Shown: positions 7,212-17,276 of the stretch, piece by piece | Position numbering within the stretch: the first letter of the stretch is position 1 | Layout: each line of letters starts with the position of its first letter | Source of the DNA: Staphylococcus delphini | GTDB lineage: Bacteria; Bacillota; Bacilli; Staphylococcales; Staphylococcaceae | Reading direction: 5' to 3' | NCBI RefSeq assembly: GCF_900636325.1 | Contig: NZ_LR134263.1 | Location: forward strand, 372,001 to 436,000 | Length of the DNA stretch: 64,000 nucleotides | The notes under the pieces: generated by a model | Told to the model about the DNA's origin: nothing | Database searches by the model: none | What the model saw: the letters and a program-made list of their open reading frames with translations, nothing else | Position numbers and translations under genes: made by a program

Positions 7212-8708
7212 ATGAAATTGAAATGTTCACTCGCTGTTTTAACAACGATATCATTATTGTTGGCAAGTTGTGGTACGGGGTCAGGTGACCGCAATGCCAA
7301 TCATAAGGTGTTGGATATTGAGATGCCTTTGAAGACGACATCGATTGCTCCGTATGAAACCGATGTCTCTGTTAGAGCAGGCGCATTAGAGTCTTTATTC
7401 AAAGTATCTCAAGAGGGTGAAGTACAGCCGTGGTTGGCTAAAGACTTTAAACAGGTTACTCCTGAAAAATTGGAATTAACGGTTAAAGATGATGTGAAGT
7501 TCCAAAATGGTGAAAAATTAACAGGACAGAAAGTGAAAGAAAGTTTAGAACAAGCATTGAAAGAGAGCGATTTTGTAAAATCAACGTTACCAATTAAATC
7601 TATTGAAGCGGATGGTCAAAAAGTAACGATTACTACGAAAGAGGCCTATCCAGAGCTTGCTTCGGAATTGGCCAATCCGTATGTCGCTATATTTGATGCG
7701 GATGCAAAAACAGATATCGATGCAAAGCCAGTGGGAACAGGACCATATCAAATTAAAGATTATCGACGTTCTCAAAAAATAACGCTTGATCGTAATGATG
7801 AATATTGGAACGGTCAACCTAAACTTGATGGCGTTACTGTGACTTATCAAGAAGACGGGAATGCACGTGTCAGTCATTTACAATCTGGTGAAGCGGATTT
7901 AATTACGGACGTGCCTGTGAATCGAGTGAAACAACTCGAGGAGAAAGGTGATACAAAAGTGTCGCATGTGTCCGGTTACCGTACGCAAATGATGATCTAC
8001 AATCAAGATAGTGCCAAAATGACGCATGATGTCCGTGAAGCATTGGATAAAATCATTGATCGTAAAGGACTGGCAAAAGACGTGTCAAACGGTTATGCCA
8101 AACCGGCGACAGGTCCATTCAATGATAGCTTAGACTTTATTAAACAACATAAAGTCCAAGAACAAGATATTGAAGGGGCGAAAAAGTTGATGGAAGATGC
8201 CGGTTATAGTGATGCACATCCACTCAAAATTCAACTCGCGACATACGAAGGCCGTCCAGAACTTCCTAAAATGGCACAAGTGATTCAATCTGATGCGAAA
8301 AAAGCACATATTGATATTGAAATTCGCAATGTTGACGATATCGAAGGCTACTTAGCAGACCGCTCACAATGGGATGCGACAATGTATAGCTTTGGTACGA
8401 TTCCGCGCGGGGATACAGGTTACTTCTTCAATCAAGCGTTTCATGAAGAGGGTTCAAGCAATAAAGGCGACTACAAAAATAAAGAAGTGACAGACATGAT
8501 TAACACATTGAATCATACTGTAGATAAAGCGCAACGTGAATCACTTTCAAATGACATTATTGATAAAGCTGCACAAGACATTCCAGCAAGTTACATTACG
8601 TATAACGATACCGTTGAGGGCTTAAACAAAGAGGTCACAAACTTCAAAGCGACCCCTGACGGCATTTATTTAGTCGATGATAAGGTTGATATGAAAAATG
8701 CGGATTAA
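7212..8708 (+). CDS. nikA: Nickel/oligopeptide ABC transporter substrate-binding lipoprotein
   Basis: 498 residues with a lipoprotein signal ending in LLLASC (Cys20), then a full family-5 binding protein (QPWLAKDF, KFQNGEKLTGQKV, PVGTGPYQIKDY, SFGTIPRGDTGYFF). It heads five overlapping genes: binding protein, two permeases, two ATPases. The segment PLKTTSIAPYETDVSVRAG fits my recollection of the staphylococcal NikA (Opp2-associated) protein better than CntA of the staphylopine system, and no cntKLM genes are present. A nickel role would suit the urease genes about 30 kb downstream. Binding-protein identity is sure; nickel specificity is inferred. Confidence 0.72.
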   Translation: MKLKCSLAVLTTISLLLASCGTGSGDRNANHKVLDIEMPLKTTSIAPYETDVSVRAGALESLFKVSQEGEVQPWLAKDFKQVTPEKLELTVKDDVKFQNGEKLTGQKVKESLEQALKESDFVKSTLPIKSIEADGQKVTITTKEAYPELASELANPYVAIFDADAKTDIDAKPVGTGPYQIKDYRRSQKITLDRNDEYWNGQPKLDGVTVTYQEDGNARVSHLQSGEADLITDVPVNRVKQLEEKGDTKVSHVSGYRTQMMIYNQDSAKMTHDVREALDKIIDRKGLAKDVSNGYAKPATGPFNDSLDFIKQHKVQEQDIEGAKKLMEDAGYSDAHPLKIQLATYEGRPELPKMAQVIQSDAKKAHIDIEIRNVDDIEGYLADRSQWDATMYSFGTIPRGDTGYFFNQAFHEEGSSNKGDYKNKEVTDMINTLNHTVDKAQRESLSNDIIDKAAQDIPASYITYNDTVEGLNKEVTNFKATPDGIYLVDDKVDMKNAD

Positions 8709-9684
8709 GCGGTTTGTTTTTGCTATCGTGAAAATGATTGTGGTGCTCTGGGTGCTGTCGACGATAACATTTATTTTAATGAAAATGACACCTGGGGACC
8801 CAGTGAATCAAATTTTGCATGTTGGGGAATCGAATGTTTCACAATCGGCGATAGAAGCGACACGTGCGGCTTATGGTTTGAATGATGCGTGGTTTGTTCA
8901 ATATTTTCGTTGGATAGGCCAAATTGTACAGTTCGATTTTGGGACAAGTTATCAAACAGGACGCCCAGTATTGGAAGAAATTGGCTTTTATGCACCACCG
9001 ACAATGATGATTGCGATATTGACCATTATTGTGGTGATGGCGACTGCCCTTCCTTTAGGGGTTGTGGCAGCACGTCATCCGAACGGTAAGCTCGATCGGA
9101 CCATACGCGCTGTAACATCGGTGACCGTCAGTATTCCGTCGTTCTTTTTAGGGATGATACTGCTGCACATTTTTGCGTTACATTTTAAACTTTTACCCGT
9201 GTCAGGTTACGGTTCGCCCGCGCAATTGGTGTTACCGGTCATTGCGATGAGTATCGGAATGAGTGCCTATTACGTACGTTTAATGCGTGCTAATGTGATG
9301 GATTTATATCGTAGTCGTGAAGTGGCCGCCTCACGTTTAAGAGGTTTATCGGCGCGCTATATTTTTATGACTAATATTTTAAAGCCGGCACTCGTCCCTG
9401 TGGTCACCATTTTAGGCCTTTCTATTGGGAGCTTAATCGGTGGTACAGTCGTTATTGAAAATGTGTTCGGTATTCCAGGGATTGGGCAGTTTTTAGTCGA
9501 TAGTATTCGGGCAAGAGATTATCCCGTCATTCAAGGGATTGTGCTCATGTTAGGCATTATCGTAGTGCTGTCAAATTTGGTGAGCGACACGATTGTCCTC
9601 TTTTTAGATCCGAAACAGCGCTATCTGAAAACTGACAAAGGTGATACACACACGCCAACGTCAACATACGAGGTGTCGCAATGA
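8698..9684 (+). CDS. nikB: Nickel/peptide ABC transporter permease, NikB-like
   Basis: 328 residues; starts 11 bases before nikA ends. Begins with one membrane helix and the PGDPVNQIL segment typical of OppB/NikB permeases. Six membrane spans and the EAA loop (SREVAASRLRGLSARYIF) that contacts the ATPases are present. It pairs with the next permease to form the transmembrane channel. Confidence 0.8.
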   Translation: MRIKRFVFAIVKMIVVLWVLSTITFILMKMTPGDPVNQILHVGESNVSQSAIEATRAAYGLNDAWFVQYFRWIGQIVQFDFGTSYQTGRPVLEEIGFYAPPTMMIAILTIIVVMATALPLGVVAARHPNGKLDRTIRAVTSVTVSIPSFFLGMILLHIFALHFKLLPVSGYGSPAQLVLPVIAMSIGMSAYYVRLMRANVMDLYRSREVAASRLRGLSARYIFMTNILKPALVPVVTILGLSIGSLIGGTVVIENVFGIPGIGQFLVDSIRARDYPVIQGIVLMLGIIVVLSNLVSDTIVLFLDPKQRYLKTDKGDTHTPTSTYEVSQ

Positions 9685-10505
9685 TGAAACAGTTACGACA
9701 ATTACCGAAAATGGTATGGATATGTGCACTATACGTCGTGGTACTCATCATTGCACAATTTTTTGTTTCCACACAAGCTGCGTTAGAAGTGAAGTTGAGC
9801 GACCAGTTTTTACCGATCAGTTCGATGCATTGGTTAGGGACAGATGACTATGGACGGGACTTGTTCGCACGCCTTATTATCGGTGCACGCTATACGCTAC
9901 TTGTGAGTTTGGTGACACTCGTCATGACGGTCGTTATCGGTGTGCCTATCGGTATGATTGCGGGCTTTTTTAAAGGGAAGGTCGAAAAAATAATCATGCG
10001 CATTGTCGATATCGGTCTCAGTATTCCAGAATTTGTGCTCATTATTGCAATGGCAAGTTTGTTGAAGCCGAGTATTTGGAATATTGTCTGGGCGATGGTG
10101 TTGTTACGTTGGATGACGTATACAAGATTGACCCGTACGATTGTGGCGAGTATTCGTGAAATGGACTATATTCGTATGGCTAAATTGTATCGGGTTCCAA
10201 CGTATCGCATGATGTTACGTCATTTTGTTCCACATGTTTTGCCATCTATTTTAGTGGTAGCGACAGTGGATTTCGGGAAAAACATTCTCTATATTTCATC
10301 GTTATCATTTTTAGGATTAGGGGCACAACCGCCATCACCGGAATGGGGCGCGATGTTAAATGCAGGTCGGGACTTTATGACTTCCAATCCGATATTGTTG
10401 TTTACGCCTGCCGTGATGATAGCCGTGACGATTTTAATTTTCCAATTGACTGGCGATGCGTTACGCGATCATTTTACACAAGAGGAGCATCGTAGACATG
10501 AATAA
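9681..10505 (+). CDS. nikC: Nickel/peptide ABC transporter permease, NikC-like
   Basis: 274 residues; ATGA-type overlap with nikB. Shows the OppC/NikC N-terminal signature HWLGTDDYGRDLFARLI, then an EAA loop (MDYIRMAKLYRVP) and the SSLSFLGLGAQPPSPEWGAML segment conserved in this subfamily. Two adjacent ATG codons allow a one-residue shift of start. Confidence 0.8.
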   Translation: MMKQLRQLPKMVWICALYVVVLIIAQFFVSTQAALEVKLSDQFLPISSMHWLGTDDYGRDLFARLIIGARYTLLVSLVTLVMTVVIGVPIGMIAGFFKGKVEKIIMRIVDIGLSIPEFVLIIAMASLLKPSIWNIVWAMVLLRWMTYTRLTRTIVASIREMDYIRMAKLYRVPTYRMMLRHFVPHVLPSILVVATVDFGKNILYISSLSFLGLGAQPPSPEWGAMLNAGRDFMTSNPILLFTPAVMIAVTILIFQLTGDALRDHFTQEEHRRHE

Positions 10506-11274
10506 GATATTAGACCTACACAACTTAACGGTATCTCAAGGTGAACGTCATGTCATAGAAAGTCTCGATATGACCCTTTATGCTTCAAAAGTAAATGTCT
10601 TGATTGGTGAAAGTGGTGCGGGGAAAAGTATATTAATTAAGGCGCTACTCGGTGCTTTACCGGAGCATTTTGAGATGACGTACGATGAATGGCATTATCA
10701 TGGACAAAGTGTCACGTCATTGAAGCCCTATTTAGGCAAACAAGTCGGGTATATTTCACAAGATTATACGCATAGTTTTAATGACCATACGCCGATTGAG
10801 AAGCAGCTCATTGGGATTTATCGTCAGCATTACAAGGTATCTCGTCAAGAAGCGGTGCACCAAGTTCAAAAAGCACTGCAATGGGTAGGATTAGACCATC
10901 TCGATTTGCGTAAACGGTATCGCTTCATGCTGTCAGGAGGGCAACTGGAACGCGTCCTTATTGCGAGCGTCATGATGTTAGAACCGACACTTATTATCGC
11001 GGACGAACCTACTGCTGCATTAGATGCTGTAACAGGTCACCAAATCATGACGTTGCTGCACCATCTTGCTGAAGCACACGACGTGACGTTATTGGTCGTG
11101 ACGCATAATTTAACCCATGTGAAACGGTTCAGCGATTATCTGTATGTGCTGCAACGTGGGCGTATCATGGATCAGGGTGATGATGCTTATTTCAAATCGA
11201 CCAATATCCATCCGTACAGTGCACTATTATTTGAACATCGAAGTCAGTTAAAACAGGGTGAGTCAAATGATTAA
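10498..11274 (+). CDS. nikD: Nickel/peptide ABC transporter ATPase, NikD-like
   Basis: 258 residues from ATG 10498, chosen because GAGGAG lies 10 bases upstream; it overlaps nikC by 8 bases. Walker A is GESGAGKS, signature LSGGQLERV, Walker B LIIADEPTAALD, and the H-loop VVTHN. One of two ATPases energising the importer. Confidence 0.8.
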   Translation: MNKILDLHNLTVSQGERHVIESLDMTLYASKVNVLIGESGAGKSILIKALLGALPEHFEMTYDEWHYHGQSVTSLKPYLGKQVGYISQDYTHSFNDHTPIEKQLIGIYRQHYKVSRQEAVHQVQKALQWVGLDHLDLRKRYRFMLSGGQLERVLIASVMMLEPTLIIADEPTAALDAVTGHQIMTLLHHLAEAHDVTLLVVTHNLTHVKRFSDYLYVLQRGRIMDQGDDAYFKSTNIHPYSALLFEHRSQLKQGESND

Positions 11275-11956
11275 ATTAGAGCATATCACCGTACAGTATA
11301 AAGAGGTCACCGCGTTAGATGATGTGTCATTAGAAATCGGACCGCATGAAATCGTGGGCATCGTCGGTGAAAGTGGGTCTGGAAAATCTACATTGGCGCA
11401 TGTGATGTTAGGTGAATTGCGTGCCCAACGAGGTCAAGTGACATCCACATTTCAACGTGTCCTACCGATTTTACAACATGCGAGCTATGCGTTTAACCCT
11501 AAGATGACCATCGCGCGTGCTTTAAATGAGGCGTTAGCTTATGAGGCATCACAGCGTCAAGCACATCAACATTATCGCGATGAATTGATGACATCGATGG
11601 GATTGTCTCATGAATGGATGAAGCGGTATCCGAATGCATTGAGCGGGGGACAATTGCAACGTTTCAACGTCATCCGCACATTGATGTTGCAACCAGACTT
11701 GTTAATTTGTGATGAAATAACCGCAAATTTAGATGTTATTGCAGAAGATCGAATGGCTCAGCAGTTAAAACGACATGCCGAACGGACACAATGCGCCATG
11801 GTCGTCATTTCCCATGATTTAGCATTTCTACAAAAATGGGTCTCACGCATTGTGGTGATGCGTCAAGGTCGTGTCGTCGATGCATTTCCGATAGTTGAAC
11901 TGTTTGACGAAGCGCGGGATGTTTATACGAAGACATTGTTGTCGTTATATGATTGA
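11267..11956 (+). CDS. nikE: Nickel/peptide ABC transporter ATPase, NikE-like
   Basis: 229 residues from ATG 11267, overlapping nikD by 8 bases; a GTG nine bases earlier is an alternative. Walker A GESGSGKS, signature LSGGQLQRF, Walker B LLICDEITANLD, H-loop VISHD. It lacks the C-terminal oligopeptide-domain extension of many OppF proteins, which fits the shorter NikE type. Confidence 0.8.
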   Translation: MIKLEHITVQYKEVTALDDVSLEIGPHEIVGIVGESGSGKSTLAHVMLGELRAQRGQVTSTFQRVLPILQHASYAFNPKMTIARALNEALAYEASQRQAHQHYRDELMTSMGLSHEWMKRYPNALSGGQLQRFNVIRTLMLQPDLLICDEITANLDVIAEDRMAQQLKRHAERTQCAMVVISHDLAFLQKWVSRIVVMRQGRVVDAFPIVELFDEARDVYTKTLLSLYD

Positions 11957-12099
11957 AGGAAATGTTAGCAGGTGATGCTTTCATATGCACATGCTTGGGG
12001 TGAAAATGCGACTGCCAGCACTGTTTAGCGAGAAGTTAGAAGTAATGCAGAAATGTCACAAAACATGGGTCCATGACGGTAATATTATTAATATGTATT

Positions 12100-12137
12100 A
12101 AAAAAGATGAAGCCAAGGCAATGGCTTCATCTTTTTT
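12100..12137. terminator. Bidirectional terminator between nik operon and wall-polymer gene
   Basis: AAAAAAGATGAAGCCA pairs with TGGCTTCATCTTTTTT, giving A-run and T-run on both sides. It serves the converging nik operon and the minus-strand transferase gene. Confidence 0.9.
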
Positions 12138-12140
12138 GTA

Positions 12141-14309
12141 TTAATCTAAACTTTTCTGAATTTCTTTATAGATCATGTCACCGATATACTGTGATGCACG
12201 ACCATTTTCGCTTGAACAAAAACGTTGATGAAACGCTTCAATCTTGTCTTGATATGTTTCACGAAGTTGCTCAATATTTTTCAACCCTTCAATTAATGCG
12301 TCTGAATCTGTGTAAATAGGGCCTGGTAAATCAGTATGGTAGTCGATATAAAAACCACGTAATTCTGACGCATATTTTTCAATATCATAAGGAAAAAACA
12401 GTTGCGGTCGCTTCAAAATGCCGTAATCAAACATGACTGAAGAGTAATCCGTAATCAAACAGTCACTAATTAAATACAGCCTTGAAATGTCATTATAATT
12501 CGATACATCAATCGCAAAATCTTCAAAACCTTTTAAATCTAAAGCATCGGCAATCAAATAATGCATACGTAAAAGAACGACGTAGTCATCGCCTATCGTT
12601 TCTTGCAAACGGGCCAAATCAATCTTAAGTTTAAAAGTATAACGCCCTTTTTTAACAAACTCATCATCACGCCATGTCGGTGCATACATGATGATTTTTT
12701 TACCTTCTGGAATGTTGAGTTCTTCACGAATTTCAGCTTGTAATGCAACATCATCCGCACGATTGACTAAAATATCATTGCGAGGATAACCAATTTCTAA
12801 AGTTTTCTCCGGTGGCATCCAAAATGCAGTTTGGAAAATTTCAGATGAATATCGGTTCGGTGAGATTAAGTAATCCCAACGTGACGTTTCTTTATGGAAA
12901 TTCCGTTTATACAATGGCGTTGTTGTGCCTGGCATTCTGACGACTTTCATATCATTCGCAAGCCGTTTTAAAGGTGTCCCGTGCCAAGTTTGAATGTAAG
13001 TTTGATTTTCTTTTTTATTCAAAAATAGTGGGAGACGTGCATTAGAAACCCAAACTTTTGCTTCTGAATACGCTTGATAATAAGCAGCTGAATTTTTCTT
13101 CACTTTGAGCGCTTCACCAGGCACACGGTTTGTTTCTGGATTTGTAAACACCCAACGATAATTCAATTCTGGATAATGATCTTTCATATATTCATAAATG
13201 TATTTCGGGCTATCGCTATAATTTTTACCACCAAATGATTCAAAAACAACCGTCTTTGTGTTCACATTATCAACTTTATCAGTGAGAAAATAACGTGAGC
13301 GGTCTTGAAGCCGATGACGTCGGACGATATTTTTTACATGTCGTGTAATAAAACGAAAATGGTTCACTTTTAATGCGAATTCTGATTTGTTCATCGCTAA
13401 ACCTAACATTTCGACTAAGAACAACAACTTTTTCTCTTTTAAAAGTGAGAAACCGAGCTGATGGACGACTTGTGAAAGGTTGTCTTGATGCATTTTGATA
13501 CGCTCAACAGTGTCGCTTTCATTGGGACTAAATTCTTGATGTAGGCGCATGATCATATTTTGCTTAATCCATTGACGCAATGTGTTGTTGTGTACGCGTG
13601 AAAGTGCATCGCTAAAACTGTGACAGTAATCTTCAAAAAGAACGTCAGCATTTTGTTCGGAAAGTGTCGTTGTATTGAATGGGTCATACACTTCACCTCT
13701 AAAATAAAATGGGAAATGACTGATTTCAACAAAACGTTCAGCATACTGTAGATAATCTAAAATAAACGATTGATCGACATAGAAGCGTAAGTTTTCGTTA
13801 AATTGAATTTGATGTGCGTGTACAATACTCGTTTTGAAAATGATGTTACATGCAGTATTTTGTCGCAAAAACGCCTGTGGTTCACGTTCTACTGTTAAGT
13901 AATTGATTTTCACGTGGTCTTGATGCACATATTGTGGTGGGTTAAGTGAAAAGTCATCCACCGGCGCAACGAGGCCATCAAACTGTTGTAAATATTTTAA
14001 ATAAAAGTGGACGGCATAACTCGCAAGTTGATCATCTGCATCAACAAACATAAAGTAGGGCGTTGTCACAGCTTGGATCCCCACGTTACGTGCATGCGCA
14101 TGGCCATGGTTATCTTTAAATTTGATATAGGTCACTTTTTTATCATAGTCAGCTAATGCCTTATTTAACAATGTTTCGCTACTGTCTGTTGACCCATCAT
14201 TAATCAGAATCAATTCGAAATTTTGGTTACGTTGTTTTTTAATCGCATTGATACAATCTGTAATGTGATCCGATTCATTATAAAACGGAATTATAATACT
14301 CAGTTTCAT
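12141..14309 (-). CDS. GT2 glycosyltransferase-CDP-glycerol glycerophosphotransferase fusion (copy 1)
   Basis: 722 residues. The N-terminal ~250 residues form a GT-A (family 2) domain: LSIIIPFYNES, LILINDGSTDSS, and DXD as FVDADDQ. The C-terminal ~380 residues are a TagF/TarF-type transferase with QTWHGTPLKRLAND, MYAPTWRDDEF and CLITDYSSVMFDY. Proteins of this kind add glycerol or ribitol phosphate from CDP-activated donors to wall or capsule-like polymers at the cytoplasmic face. A GGAAGGATG-type ribosome site precedes ATG 14309. It is a close paralogue of the next gene, sharing long identical stretches. Exact polymer and donor cannot be read from sequence. Confidence 0.82.
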   Translation of the reverse strand: MKLSIIIPFYNESDHITDCINAIKKQRNQNFELILINDGSTDSSETLLNKALADYDKKVTYIKFKDNHGHAHARNVGIQAVTTPYFMFVDADDQLASYAVHFYLKYLQQFDGLVAPVDDFSLNPPQYVHQDHVKINYLTVEREPQAFLRQNTACNIIFKTSIVHAHQIQFNENLRFYVDQSFILDYLQYAERFVEISHFPFYFRGEVYDPFNTTTLSEQNADVLFEDYCHSFSDALSRVHNNTLRQWIKQNMIMRLHQEFSPNESDTVERIKMHQDNLSQVVHQLGFSLLKEKKLLFLVEMLGLAMNKSEFALKVNHFRFITRHVKNIVRRHRLQDRSRYFLTDKVDNVNTKTVVFESFGGKNYSDSPKYIYEYMKDHYPELNYRWVFTNPETNRVPGEALKVKKNSAAYYQAYSEAKVWVSNARLPLFLNKKENQTYIQTWHGTPLKRLANDMKVVRMPGTTTPLYKRNFHKETSRWDYLISPNRYSSEIFQTAFWMPPEKTLEIGYPRNDILVNRADDVALQAEIREELNIPEGKKIIMYAPTWRDDEFVKKGRYTFKLKIDLARLQETIGDDYVVLLRMHYLIADALDLKGFEDFAIDVSNYNDISRLYLISDCLITDYSSVMFDYGILKRPQLFFPYDIEKYASELRGFYIDYHTDLPGPIYTDSDALIEGLKNIEQLRETYQDKIEAFHQRFCSSENGRASQYIGDMIYKEIQKSLD

Positions 14310-14462
14310 TATCCAATCATCCTTCCGAATCTTGTGTGGCTATATAGACTTATTTTAGCACAATAAACAATTGCAATACTAAATTTAAAATGAAACATCA
14401 TTATTATTTTAAAAGAACGGAAAATGATAGAATGATGTAGACATAAAAGCATTTCCTAAATA

Positions 14463-14498
14463 AAAAAGATGAAGCCATCGCAATGACTCCATCTTTTG
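14463..14498. terminator. Terminator between the two paralogous transferases
   Basis: Hairpin AAAAAGATGAAGCCAT/ATGACTCCATCTTTT, imperfect, downstream of copy 2 on the minus strand. It resembles the hairpin after copy 1, as expected if the downstream region was duplicated with the gene. Confidence 0.7.
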
Positions 14499-14502
14499 AA
14501 TA

Positions 14503-16674
14503 TTAGTCTAAGTTTTTCTGAATTTCGTTATAAATCATGTCGCCGATATATTGTGACGCACGTCCGTTTTCAATTGAACAGAAACGATTATAAAACGCGT
14601 CAATTCGAGTTTTGTACTCCGATTTAACCGCATCTAATTGCTTTAATCCTTCAATCAATGCACCCGGTTCTGTATAAATTGGACCTGGTAAATCTTTATG
14701 GTAATCAATGTAGAAACCACGTAAATTTTTATCATATTTTTCAATGTCATAAGCAAAGAAAAATTGTGGTCGTTTCAAAATACCGTAGTCGAACATCACT
14801 GAAGAGTAATCTGTAATCAAGCAGTCACTAATTAAGTACAGCTTCGAAATATCATTATAATTCGACACATCAATCGCAAAATCTTCATAACCGTTTAAAT
14901 CAAGGGCGTTGGCAATCAAATAGTGCATACGTAATAAAATGACATATTCATCGCCTAATTCTTGCTGTAAACGGGGCAGATCAATTTTCAATTCAAACGT
15001 ATATTGGCCTTTTTTAATGAATTCGTCATCACGCCATGTCGGTGCGTACATGATGATTTTTTTGCCTTCAGGAATGTTGAGTTCTTCTTTGATGCTTTGT
15101 TGTAACGCGGTATCATCTGCACGATTCACTAAAATGTCGTTACGTGGGTAGCCGATTTCTAACACTTTTTCCGGTGGCATCCAAAATGCAGTACGGAAAA
15201 TTTCTGTTGAATAACGGTTCGGTGACACTAAGTGGTCCCAACGTGAAGATTCTTTATGGAAATTACGTTTATACAGTGCAGTTGTTGTACCTGGCATTCT
15301 GACAACTTTCATATCATTGGCAAGACGTTTTAAAGGTGTGCCGTGCCAAGTTTGAATGTAAATTTGGTTTGGCTTTTTATTTAAGAACAATGGAATACGT
15401 GCATTAGACACCCAGAATTTTGCTTCTGAATACGCTTGATAATACGCTTTTGAATTTTTTTCAACTTTCTCAACTTCTCCTGGGACAACGTTATATTCTG
15501 GTTGTTTGAACACCCATTTGTAGTTCAGTTCAGGATAATGGTCTTTCATATATTCATAAATGTATTTTGGACTGTCGCTATAATTTTTTCCACCAAACGA
15601 TTCAAAGACAACTGTTTTTTTATTCACATTTTCTTCTTTATCGGTTAAGAAATATTGAGAACGTTCTTTACCTTTTTGACGTAATACGACACGTTTGGCA
15701 TGACGCATCACAAAACGCAATCGGTTAATACTTGAAGCCCATCCTATTTTTCTGAATGCTAAAGCAAAGGCTTCAAGAGTGAACAATATTTTATGCTCTT
15801 TCAGAATGTCTACACCAAGGTGACGGACCACTTGAGCGAGTGCATCTTGATGTGTCGCAAAGCGCTGAGCAGTTTCACGTAAGTTCGGTGAAAAGTCGTT
15901 ATGTAATGTATTGAGCATGCGCTGTTTAATAAATGTGCGCGTTTGTTTATTTTTCACACGAGACAACGCATCTATAAAGCTTTTGGCATAGTCTTCAAAT
16001 AAGAAATCAAAGTTTTGTTCAGACAAAGTATTCGTTTCAAACGGATCATACACTTCACCTTTGAAATAAAATGGGAAATGCGTCACGCGAATGAAGTTTT
16101 GTGCGTATTGAACATAATCTAAAATAAATGACCAATCTGTATACACTTTTAATGATTCGTTAAATTGAAGATTGTGGCCTTTTACGATACCCGTTTTAAA
16201 GATGATATTACATGCTGTGTTTTTTCTTAAAAATGAATTAGGATTACTTGTTGTATCTAAATATTTGATTTGCACACGGTCTTGATCGACGAATTGTGGC
16301 ATATTCAATGCAAATTCGTGTACAGGTGCAATGAGGCCGTCAAAGCTTTGAATATGTTTTAAATAAAAGTTAACAGCATAAGTTGCCAATTTATCATCAG
16401 CATCGACAAACATAAAGTAAGGTGTTTCAACAGCTTGCATCCCTACATTACGCGCATGCGCATGACCTTGGTTTGTTTCTAATTTAATGTATTTTACTTT
16501 TTTATCGTAATCTGCTAAAGCTTCATCGAGTAAAGGTTCACTGCGATCCGTGGAACCATCATTGACAAGAATAAGCTCGAAGTCTTGATTACGTTGACGT
16601 TTAATATAACTGATACACTCTGTGATGTACTCCTCTGAGTTGTAAAATGGCACTATAATGGATAGTGCATGCAT
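14503..16674 (-). CDS. GT2 glycosyltransferase-CDP-glycerol glycerophosphotransferase fusion (copy 2)
   Basis: 723 residues from ATG 16674, chosen because AAAGGA lies 8 bases upstream; an ATG three codons earlier is too close to that site. Same two-domain layout as copy 1: GT2 part with LSIIVPFYNSEEY and FVDADDK, transferase part with QTWHGTPLKRLAND, APTWRDDEF and ITDYSSVMFDYG. Divergence between copies is concentrated in the middle (roughly residues 180-360), while the C-terminal catalytic half is nearly the same. This suggests a tandem duplication, with the middle linker and acceptor region free to vary. Confidence 0.82.
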   Translation of the reverse strand: MHALSIIVPFYNSEEYITECISYIKRQRNQDFELILVNDGSTDRSEPLLDEALADYDKKVKYIKLETNQGHAHARNVGMQAVETPYFMFVDADDKLATYAVNFYLKHIQSFDGLIAPVHEFALNMPQFVDQDRVQIKYLDTTSNPNSFLRKNTACNIIFKTGIVKGHNLQFNESLKVYTDWSFILDYVQYAQNFIRVTHFPFYFKGEVYDPFETNTLSEQNFDFLFEDYAKSFIDALSRVKNKQTRTFIKQRMLNTLHNDFSPNLRETAQRFATHQDALAQVVRHLGVDILKEHKILFTLEAFALAFRKIGWASSINRLRFVMRHAKRVVLRQKGKERSQYFLTDKEENVNKKTVVFESFGGKNYSDSPKYIYEYMKDHYPELNYKWVFKQPEYNVVPGEVEKVEKNSKAYYQAYSEAKFWVSNARIPLFLNKKPNQIYIQTWHGTPLKRLANDMKVVRMPGTTTALYKRNFHKESSRWDHLVSPNRYSTEIFRTAFWMPPEKVLEIGYPRNDILVNRADDTALQQSIKEELNIPEGKKIIMYAPTWRDDEFIKKGQYTFELKIDLPRLQQELGDEYVILLRMHYLIANALDLNGYEDFAIDVSNYNDISKLYLISDCLITDYSSVMFDYGILKRPQFFFAYDIEKYDKNLRGFYIDYHKDLPGPIYTEPGALIEGLKQLDAVKSEYKTRIDAFYNRFCSIENGRASQYIGDMIYNEIQKNLD

Positions 16675-16683
16675 AAGGATCAT

Positions 16684-17276
16684 CCTTTCAGTAATCTTTT
16701 AACATTTGGTATTATATCATTAACATTTAATCAAAAGTAGCAATAAATCAAAATTAGCTTAATAATTTTAAAATTTCTCAGAATGAATAGAATAATCATT
16801 TTATACAATGATGTGTTGTAATCCAAAATAGAATAATTATTGATAATTGTAAACTATTATTTTAAATGGCTGTATGTTTCGTGTTTGAAATCATGTAAAA
16901 TAGGGTTTATATAAGTAATATTCTAGTTTTGGAATATATTTATTGATGTTTTGAAAGGTAGAAAAGTGATAGAGGAACTAGCGGATTTTGAGTTAAAGAG
17001 ATGATGAGATTAAAACTAAACATAGCTCTAGTGTTAACGTCGAATGAAAACTTGTAGTTGCACATTCAATATATGGCTAGTATGTGGAGATAGCAACGCA
17101 TGATATCGATATACATATTCATAACAGAAACTACAGATAAATTGAGCAATGGCATGACTGTTACTCAATTTTCTTTTTATGTCATAGGGAAGGGATGTCA
17201 AATGACAGAACCATGTTAACGAGAGTGATTTGGATTTTATCAATGCGCTATGTACAAAAAGAATGAGGAGGCGGCT
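16684..17276. other. AT-rich intergenic region between divergent polymer genes
   Basis: About 590 bases with no supportable gene. It must carry the promoters of the minus-strand transferase and the plus-strand glycosyltransferase; I could not fix a clear -35/-10 pair. Confidence 0.5.

Noticed and set aside
7212-11956. Staphylopine (Cnt) metallophore transporter
   Set aside because: The binding protein does not look like CntA and no cntKLM synthesis genes precede the operon, so a Nik-type importer is preferred.
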